Shown in pieces: positions 59,191 to 64,000 of a stretch of 64,000 nucleotides of DNA. Made by a program: the position numbers and the translations under genes. Within the stretch, counting starts at the first letter, position 1. The number at the start of each line of letters is the position of its first letter. Origin of the DNA: Pelagibacteraceae bacterium AG-349-O05. Its GTDB lineage: Bacteria; Pseudomonadota; Alphaproteobacteria; Pelagibacterales; Pelagibacteraceae. Under the pieces are notes generated by a model. That model was not told where the DNA came from. It saw only the letters and a program-made list of their open reading frames with translations, and searched no databases. Where the stretch lies: the NCBI GenBank assembly GCA_003281005.1, contig QCDE01000003.1, positions 19,762-83,761 on the forward strand. Direction: 5' to 3'.

Positions 59191-59526
59191 ATGAAACCAT
59201 TGTTAGGTTATTTATTTTTAGCTAATGGAATAATTTTTGGAATTGCATCAAATAGTTTTGCTAAAATTTCTGAAGGATTTACAAAACTAACTCCTTCTGT
59301 ACTGTGTATTTTGTTTATGTGTATTACAATGTTTTCTATTGCAAAAGCAATGTCTGCACTACCAGTTGGATTTGCCTACTCAACTTACAGTGGTTTGACA
59401 GTTACGGGTGTTGTCCTTTTCGCAGTTTTAAAATTTAACCAAATACCAAATATTTATGGAACTATTGGAATTATTTTAATTATAATTGGAGTAGTAATGG
59501 TTAATTACCTTGGTCGACTAAACTGA
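59191..59526 (+). CDS. SMR-family membrane protein lacking the hallmark glutamate (second copy)
   Basis: The 111-residue, four-helix protein is a paralogue of the one at 58627-58959; both contain 'SNSFAK' at residues 20-25 and the ending 'VMVN'. It too has Gly17 where EmrE has Glu14, and its TM3 reads 'GFAYSTYSGLTVTGVVLFA'. Two-gene SMR pairs (EbrAB, YkkCD type) form heterodimers, which may apply here. Its 3' end overlaps the convergent DUF952 gene by 22 bases. Confidence 0.83.
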   Translation: MKPLLGYLFLANGIIFGIASNSFAKISEGFTKLTPSVLCILFMCITMFSIAKAMSALPVGFAYSTYSGLTVTGVVLFAVLKFNQIPNIYGTIGIILIIIGVVMVNYLGRLN

Positions 59527-59876
59527 TACTTTTTTAAAATTTCTGGAAGCTCATGACTTCCATCCTCATTTAATGGTAACTCATATTCGTTAACAACCGT
59601 GCTAGTATCTAAAGGTGAATATAAATGAGGATACATATCTCCATTTGATGCCTGTTCCCACAATAAATGTTCAAGCTTAAAAGCATTTACTCTTAATAAA
59701 ACTAAATTTTCCTTTTTGGGGTAATGTTTGTTTAAAGTTTCCTTTACCTGATCCTCCTCTGAAAAATGAATATATCCATCTTTAAGATCTTTGTCTGATC
59801 CACCATATTTCCCTGATTGTTTAGCTTTTTGCCATTCATCTTTATCAATAACTTTAAAAATAAATTCTAAATTCAT
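59505..59876 (-). CDS. DUF952 family protein
   Basis: The 123-residue soluble protein has the DUF952 layout: 'IFKVIDKDEWQKAKQSGKYGGS' in part, 'KDGYIHFSEEDQVKETLNKHY' in part near 33-52, 'LVLLRVNAF' near 57, 'MYPHLYSPLDTSTVVNEYEL' in part near 80-98. The conserved D-G-(F/Y)-I-H-(F/L)-S block resembles the NAD-binding region of ADP-ribosyltransferase-like folds, but activity is not known to me. One base separates it from the DUF924 gene. Confidence 0.85.
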   Translation of the reverse strand: MNLEFIFKVIDKDEWQKAKQSGKYGGSDKDLKDGYIHFSEEDQVKETLNKHYPKKENLVLLRVNAFKLEHLLWEQASNGDMYPHLYSPLDTSTVVNEYELPLNEDGSHELPEILKKYQFSRPR

Positions 59877-59877
59877 T

Positions 59878-60441
59878 TTACCAAGAAGAATTTGGACCTT
59901 TTAAAAATTCTATTTCTTCCTCTGTAGACTCTCTTCCTAATATTTCATTTCTATGAGGATATCTATGAAATTGTCTAACTACTTTTGTATGATCTTGCCA
60001 AAATTTTTTTATTTCATAATAACCTTCGTGCTCTCTTAAATATTTATTTAACAAGTAATAAGCCATTTCATGATCACTAATTTCCTCACTATGAATAAGT
60101 GGCAACAACATAAACAATCTTTGATTTACATTCATAGCTTCTAGATAACCAGAATAGACCGCATCATTTACAATTAATCTAGTTTTTTGATCATTTTCAA
60201 AAGCTTTTTTATCATTTCTAAACATATTCCGAGAGAACTGGTCAAAAAGTATAACTAAAGCTAAACAACTCATGGGGTTATCTTGCCAATCATCATATTC
60301 ATTTTGGCATGCAAGTTCATAATCTTTTAAGAAATTATCTCTTATTTTTTGATCAAATATTTCATCTTTTTTGAAACGTATTTCTGAAGGGGTTTCTTTA
60401 AACCAGAAATCTATAATTGCTTGTGCTCTATCAGATATCAT
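59878..60441 (-). CDS. DUF924 family protein
   Basis: The 187-residue, largely helical protein has the DUF924 start 'IIDFWFKETPSE', 'ALVILFDQFSRNMFRNDKKAF' in part near 60-80 and 'MLLPLIHSEEISDHE' near 110-124. The fold resembles TPR repeats and no catalytic function is established. It overlaps the inositol-phosphatase-like gene by four bases, so both and DUF952 form one operon. Confidence 0.87.
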   Translation of the reverse strand: MISDRAQAIIDFWFKETPSEIRFKKDEIFDQKIRDNFLKDYELACQNEYDDWQDNPMSCLALVILFDQFSRNMFRNDKKAFENDQKTRLIVNDAVYSGYLEAMNVNQRLFMLLPLIHSEEISDHEMAYYLLNKYLREHEGYYEIKKFWQDHTKVVRQFHRYPHRNEILGRESTEEEIEFLKGPNSSW

Positions 60442-61244
60442 TCAGCCAATGGTTTTAATAATCTTAAAATTTTTTTATGATTATTAATATTATTTGAAAC
60501 AATAATATTCCCTCCAGCCACTGGATTTTTATTGCCCCAAGTCGTTACTATTGCTCCACTTGCTCTCACTATTGGAATAATTGGATGAATATCCCAAATT
60601 TTATTTGCTGTTTGTGAAACTATTTCAAGTCTTCCCTCCGCTAATTGGCAATATGTCAAAGCATCAAAACATGGAAATTGCATCCTATTTATGAATTTTT
60701 GGATTTTAGATTGTTGTTTTAAGGATAACTGATTATGAAATGCAGCAGCTAATTTTGCATTTACAAAATTTATTTTAGAATTAACTTTAAGTTTTCTTTT
60801 TTTATTGTTCTCATAAACATAAGCTAAATTTTTATTTACATTTAAATAATATTTTCTCATTTTAGGAAAATTTGCTAATCCTAAAATAGGTTCGCCATTA
60901 TAATTAAGTGAAATTAAATTGCTCCAGCTTGGATTTCCTGCAACATAAGACCGGGTCCCATCAATTGGATCAATTATCCATGAAAAATCGCTCTTAGTAT
61001 TTTTATGACCATACTCCTCACCTATAATTTGGTGGCTTGGAAATTTTTTAGAAATTTTAAATCTTATAAATTTTTCAAATGCTTTGTCAGATGTTGTTAC
61101 AGGATCGTAACCTTTGCCTATCATCTTGTTAGTTATCTTGAATGGTTTATCTAACTTAGTATAGTAAAATTTTGTTAAATCTTTAGCTAATTGATTTAAA
61201 AAGCTTGCATATATTGGATATTTTTTAGAATCAAATTTTTTCAC
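60438..61244 (-). CDS. Inositol monophosphatase family phosphatase (HisN-like)
   Basis: The 268-residue protein has all metal-site motifs: 'GEEYGH' near residue 76 (Glu), 'WIIDPIDGTRSYVAGNPSW' near 89-107 (D-P-x-D-G-T), and 'IWDIHPIIPIVRASGAIVTTW' near 215-235 (W-D-x-x-P). 'TSDKAFEKFIR' near 52-62 is the N-terminal helix. HisN-type histidinol-phosphate phosphatases of alphaproteobacteria look like this ('GTRSY', 'AGNPSW'), but inositol or sugar phosphates or PAP are possible. First gene of the IMPase-DUF924-DUF952 operon. Confidence 0.88.
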   Translation of the reverse strand: MKKFDSKKYPIYASFLNQLAKDLTKFYYTKLDKPFKITNKMIGKGYDPVTTSDKAFEKFIRFKISKKFPSHQIIGEEYGHKNTKSDFSWIIDPIDGTRSYVAGNPSWSNLISLNYNGEPILGLANFPKMRKYYLNVNKNLAYVYENNKKRKLKVNSKINFVNAKLAAAFHNQLSLKQQSKIQKFINRMQFPCFDALTYCQLAEGRLEIVSQTANKIWDIHPIIPIVRASGAIVTTWGNKNPVAGGNIIVSNNINNHKKILRLLKPLAE

Positions 61245-61311
61245 AAAGAACTATTACTATTTAATTTATGTTGATTAAAGTTAAATTTTAAATAATTCTT
61301 AGATTACTAGT

Positions 61312-62415
61312 ATGAAAATCGAGCTTATTAAAAACAAGGTTTATTTTAAAAATGGTTCTGAAAAAAAAGAAATTCACCCATTTTGGTTACGAGAAAGAGT
61401 TAATGGTGAGGATCACCTAGATAAAGGAACTCAGCAAAGACTTTTTGATCCTACTTTCTTAAGCAGTAATATTTCAATAAATAAGGTTAAAATTAACGAA
61501 AATTTCTTAGAAGTTGATTTTAATGATGGTGTTAATTCAAAACTAGAAATTGACAAAATAGCTTCTGAGTTTTCTCAAGAAGATATAATAATAAAATCCA
61601 TAGAAAAAACTAAATGGGACTCCAATTTAAAAAATATTAAAAATTTTAAATACCAAGAAAATTTTTATGAAAGTAAAGAGATGCATGATCTACTTGTATC
61701 TTTTTATCAGTATGGTTTCGTTATAATAAAAAATATTCCAACATCGAAAAATTATATTGTTGAATTTGCAAATTCTATTGGAAGTGTAAGAAGAACAAAT
61801 TTTGGTGAATTTTTTGATGTAAAATCCAAACCAGATCCAAACGATCTAGCTTATACATCATTGGCCTTGGCACCTCATACTGACAATCCTTATAGAAATC
61901 CTGTTCCCTGTATTCAACTTTTACATTGTATAGAAAGTAAAGTTTCAGGAGGATTATCAACATTGGTAGATGGTTATACAGTTACTGAAGATTTAAAAAC
62001 TGAATACCCTGACTTTTATAAAATATTAACTGAAGTAAAAGTTAGGTTTAAATTTATAGATAAAGAAGTTATTTTAGAAACAATTTCTCCTTTAATTGAA
62101 CTTCATTATGATAAAAGTTTTAAACAAGTACGCTTTAGCCCAAGACTAGACTACGTACCAATTTTAGATAAAGAAAAATTAGATATTTACTACCAAGCAA
62201 GAAAAAAGCTATCTGAAATGTATAATTCAGACAAATATAGAATAGAATTTAAACTTGAACCAAAAGATCTGATGATGATGGATAATCACAGGTTGCTCCA
62301 TGGTAGGACAGCTTATGAAACGAAAGAAGGCGAAAGATATTTACAAGGTTGTTACATTGATTATGATAGTACCGAAGGTAAATTAAGACATTTAAAAAGA
62401 AAATATAATTTATAA
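61312..62415 (+). CDS. Gamma-butyrobetaine hydroxylase-like Fe(II)/2-oxoglutarate dioxygenase
   Basis: The 367-residue protein has a DUF971 N-terminal domain (residues ~1-95, 'HPFWLRERV...QQRLFDP') and a TauD/TfdA catalytic domain with His189-x-Asp191 ('APHTDNPY'), distal His330 ('NHRLLHGRTAY') and Arg342 for 2-oxoglutarate. True gamma-butyrobetaine hydroxylases have a Cys-rich zinc site after W-L-R-(D/E); here that stretch is 'VNGEDHLDKG' with no cysteine. It therefore probably hydroxylates a trimethylammonium or related compound, but carnitine synthesis is not assured. Six-base overlap with the convergent dehydrogenase gene. Confidence 0.86.
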   Translation: MKIELIKNKVYFKNGSEKKEIHPFWLRERVNGEDHLDKGTQQRLFDPTFLSSNISINKVKINENFLEVDFNDGVNSKLEIDKIASEFSQEDIIIKSIEKTKWDSNLKNIKNFKYQENFYESKEMHDLLVSFYQYGFVIIKNIPTSKNYIVEFANSIGSVRRTNFGEFFDVKSKPDPNDLAYTSLALAPHTDNPYRNPVPCIQLLHCIESKVSGGLSTLVDGYTVTEDLKTEYPDFYKILTEVKVRFKFIDKEVILETISPLIELHYDKSFKQVRFSPRLDYVPILDKEKLDIYYQARKKLSEMYNSDKYRIEFKLEPKDLMMMDNHRLLHGRTAYETKEGERYLQGCYIDYDSTEGKLRHLKRKYNL

Positions 62416-63279
62416 ATTTTTATTTATCTTTTTTATTTCTTTATACAAAGCGCTGTGATCATCATTATAATGACCTTGGTCTACCAATGATTTAAACATC
62501 TTTTTAATTAAATTTGAAATTGGCAACTTAATTTTGAACTCATTTGCACAATTTAAAATATTATTCATATCTTTAAGATGTGTTGACACTTTCCCTTTTG
62601 GGGAAAAATCTTTATTTATCATTCTTTTTCCATGATTTTGGAGTATTTTTCCATCAGCAAAACCCCCTGATAATGCTTTAATAAATTTATTCGCATCAAC
62701 CCCAGTTTTTTCACATAAAAAAATTGCCTCTGCTACCGCTCCAATAGTTATTCCAACGATAATTTGATTTGCAAGTTTAGCTATTTGACCACTTCCAACA
62801 GACCCAACTAATATTGGGTTTCCTAAAACTTTCAAAATAGGAAAAATTTTATCAAAAATTTTTTTATTACCTCCAACCATTATGGCTAAACTTGCTTCCT
62901 TTGCTCCAATTGTTCCACCAGATACTGGTGCATCTAAAAAATTAATTTTTTTAGCTTTTAATAATTTGAAATATTTAATTGCAGTTTTAGGATTAACAGA
63001 AGACATATCAATTACAACAGAAGAAGGTTTGACTGTATTTTGAAATTCTTTGCTTCCTAAAACATCGTGAACTGCAGCATCATCTGTCAACATTGTGATA
63101 ACAATATCAGCATTCTTGATAGCTCCACTTAATGAATTTAAAACTCTTGCACCATATTTTTCTAATGGTTTTGCCTTATGAATAGTTCTACTATAAACAT
63201 TTATATTAAATTTATTTTCAGCAAGATTTTTAGCCATTGGATAACCCATTAAACCTGTGCCAATAAATGCTATTTTCAT
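62410..63279 (-). CDS. 3-hydroxyisobutyrate/tartronate-semialdehyde-type beta-hydroxyacid dehydrogenase
   Basis: The 289-residue protein has the Rossmann start 'IAFIGTGLMGYPMAKNLAEN' in part, 'DAPVSGGTIGAKEASLAIMVGG' in part near 116-137 (substrate signature), and the catalytic Lys in 'GSGQIAKLANQIIVG' near 160-174. It reversibly oxidises a beta-hydroxyacid with NAD(P). Members act on 3-hydroxyisobutyrate, tartronate semialdehyde, sulfolactaldehyde or gamma-hydroxybutyrate; the sequence alone does not settle which. It stands as a single gene. Confidence 0.88.
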   Translation of the reverse strand: MKIAFIGTGLMGYPMAKNLAENKFNINVYSRTIHKAKPLEKYGARVLNSLSGAIKNADIVITMLTDDAAVHDVLGSKEFQNTVKPSSVVIDMSSVNPKTAIKYFKLLKAKKINFLDAPVSGGTIGAKEASLAIMVGGNKKIFDKIFPILKVLGNPILVGSVGSGQIAKLANQIIVGITIGAVAEAIFLCEKTGVDANKFIKALSGGFADGKILQNHGKRMINKDFSPKGKVSTHLKDMNNILNCANEFKIKLPISNLIKKMFKSLVDQGHYNDDHSALYKEIKKINKNL

Positions 63280-63504
63280 TTTTTAATAATAGTTTTTTTG
63301 ATGATTAATGAAAACTTGAAATTAATTGAATATCGAGAAATTATCAAAGGCATAGGTTGTATTCAATAAATATATTTGCATAAATTTAAAATAAATTAAT
63401 TGAAAATATATTAAATTTAATTACCTTTTTAATAGAAGGAGGTTTATGTTAATACTTTCACCACCTGATACTTAGCTGAACAGTTTTATATTTCAAAAAT
63501 ATAA

Positions 63505-63530
63505 CTAAAAATAAAATCCCCTCGGATTTA
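63505..63530 (-). terminator. Probable intrinsic terminator for the right-edge gene
   Basis: On the minus strand AAATCC and GGATTT (63514-63519 and 63524-63529 in + coordinates) form a 6-bp stem with a 4-base loop, followed by TATTTTT. It lies about 70 bases after the stop of the gene at 63598-64000. The stem is short, so efficiency may be modest. Confidence 0.45.
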
Positions 63531-63549
63531 AATGCCAAAGAGGCGATAC

Positions 63550-63589
63550 AAGGGAGCTCTTTAGGTATACACTTAAAGAGCGAACCCTT
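63550..63589. other. Two-tiered hairpin next to the right-edge gene
   Basis: An inner stem GCTCTTTA (63556-63563) / TAAAGAGC (63574-63581) has a 10-base loop. An outer stem AAGGG (63550-63554) / CCCTT (63585-63589) is separated from it by an asymmetric bulge. No U-run follows on either strand. It starts nine bases after the minus-strand stop codon at 63598 and may be a 3'-UTR structure or part of a small RNA. Confidence 0.5.
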
Positions 63590-63597
63590 TAAAAAAC

Positions 63598-64000
63598 TTA
63601 ATTTACAGATTTTAATATTTCTAGTGGAAGTGGAGCTTCTGGGTATTTTTTTTGACACAGCTTTTCGTAGTTTTTACAAAAACTCATGATAGTTTTTTGA
63701 ACATCTTTTTTATCTTTATTTGAAAGATTAAGCTCTTTAATTAATTCACTGCAATTTTTTTCTAATTCTTTTATTTGTTCTCCTGAAAAAAATTCTCCTG
63801 TTTCTATTTCCCAATAGGTGTCATCAAGCTCATCATCAGTTAAATCATTTAATTTTTTTTGTAATAATTTTATAGTCTTGTCCTCTGTTGCCTTATCTCT
63901 CATGGGAGAATCCTTTAGTTTTCCTAGGCATTTATCTCTTAATCCATCAATGAAATGAAAATAAGGTTTACCCTCTGAAAAATCTTTAAAGTGATTTGTG
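63598..64000 (-). CDS. Unrecognised soluble protein, 5' end cut by window edge
   Basis: The minus-strand frame stays open from the stop at 63598 to the right edge, giving at least 134 residues; the ATG at 63903 is internal, because the frame continues upstream ('HFIDGLRDKCLGKLKDSP' precedes it). The visible part is highly charged, helix-rich and acidic ('NDLTDDELDDTYWEIETGE' near the middle), with four cysteines and no membrane segment. I do not recognise the family. Confidence 0.6.
   Translation of the reverse strand, partial: TNHFKDFSEGKPYFHFIDGLRDKCLGKLKDSPMRDKATEDKTIKLLQKKLNDLTDDELDDTYWEIETGEFFSGEQIKELEKNCSELIKELNLSNKDKKDVQKTIMSFCKNYEKLCQKKYPEAPLPLEILKSVN

Larger units (their letters stand above)
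63280..63597. other. 318-base intergenic region with structured elements
   Basis: This is the only gap above 300 bases. From left: an AT-rich stretch (63290-63430), a strong Shine-Dalgarno-like AGGAGG (63437-63442) followed three bases later by a nine-codon ORF (63446-63475), a possible pairing between AGGAGGT and ACCACCT (63460-63466) with one mismatch, a minus-strand terminator and a long hairpin near the neighbouring gene. No longer credible coding frame was found on either strand. Confidence 0.5.

Noticed and set aside
63458..63658. Minus-strand 66-codon frame across the right-end hairpins
   Set aside because: It overlaps the end of the right-edge gene in another frame, runs through two inverted repeats and has no domain pattern.

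Overview
This AT-rich window (roughly 30% GC by eye) reads like the chromosome of a streamlined marine alphaproteobacterium of the SAR11 / Pelagibacterales type. Genes are tightly packed with 1-11 bp overlaps, spacers are very short, periplasmic-binding-protein transporters abound, and there are many enzymes for methylated, sulfonated and compatible-solute compounds. I see no phage, insertion sequence, integrase, CRISPR array, rRNA or origin. There is one tRNA. Both ends cut genes: a glycosyltransferase at the left edge and an unrecognised protein at the right edge.

Layout. 0-7.4 kb: end of a surface-polysaccharide region (GT4 glycosyltransferase, EamA permease), a tripartite tricarboxylate transporter (tctABC), an AbrB-type membrane protein, a GT9 glycosyltransferase and a DUF6165 protein. 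7.4-11.1 kb: a polar amino acid ABC operon (binding protein and two permeases, no ATPase gene) carrying a PhyH-type dioxygenase and a LysE exporter. 11.1-18.5 kb: a polyamine / methylthioadenosine / purine salvage block: a SpeD-SpeE fusion, a fused class II aldolase-SDR, mtnA, mtnP, apt, guaC, a gpt-like phosphoribosyltransferase and a tRNA(CAU). 18.6-29 kb: a taurine-type block: FAD/GcvT demethylase-like protein, alanine dehydrogenase, omega-amino acid:pyruvate aminotransferase, tauABC with an enlarged tauC, and an Ldh-family dehydrogenase. 29-37.5 kb: a two-wHTH regulator, a BASS symporter, an FbpABC-like transporter, phosphate acetyltransferase and a HisD paralogue resembling HpsN. 37.5-52 kb: two MalEFG-type transporters around one MsmX/UgpC-like ATPase. 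The first goes with a GH63-like glucosylglycerate/mannosylglycerate hydrolase. The second goes with a bicupin, two tandem-SnoaL proteins, a MetE-like zinc protein and a HAD protein lacking its catalytic aspartates. 52-64 kb: hydrolase, LysE and VOC proteins, cysE-cysK, an operon of very small alpha/beta-barrel, cupin and NTF2 proteins, two SMR proteins lacking the hallmark glutamate, DUF952/DUF924/IMPase, a gamma-butyrobetaine-hydroxylase-like enzyme and a beta-hydroxyacid dehydrogenase.

Most notable. (1) speDE, aldolase-SDR, mtnA, mtnP and apt together could form a complete route from spermidine synthesis by-product MTA back to adenine nucleotide, DHAP and a reduced methylthio compound, with the last two steps in one polypeptide. 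(2) The 43.8-51.9 kb cupin / double-SnoaL / MetE-like / dead-HAD / ABC cluster has no pathway I can name and is the best candidate for an undescribed catabolic system. (3) All six solute-binding-protein genes are followed by an inverted repeat before the next transporter gene, often abutting that gene's start codon. (4) Two SMR paralogues both have Gly where SMR transporters need Glu14. All functional calls come from reading sequence motifs; no database search was possible.
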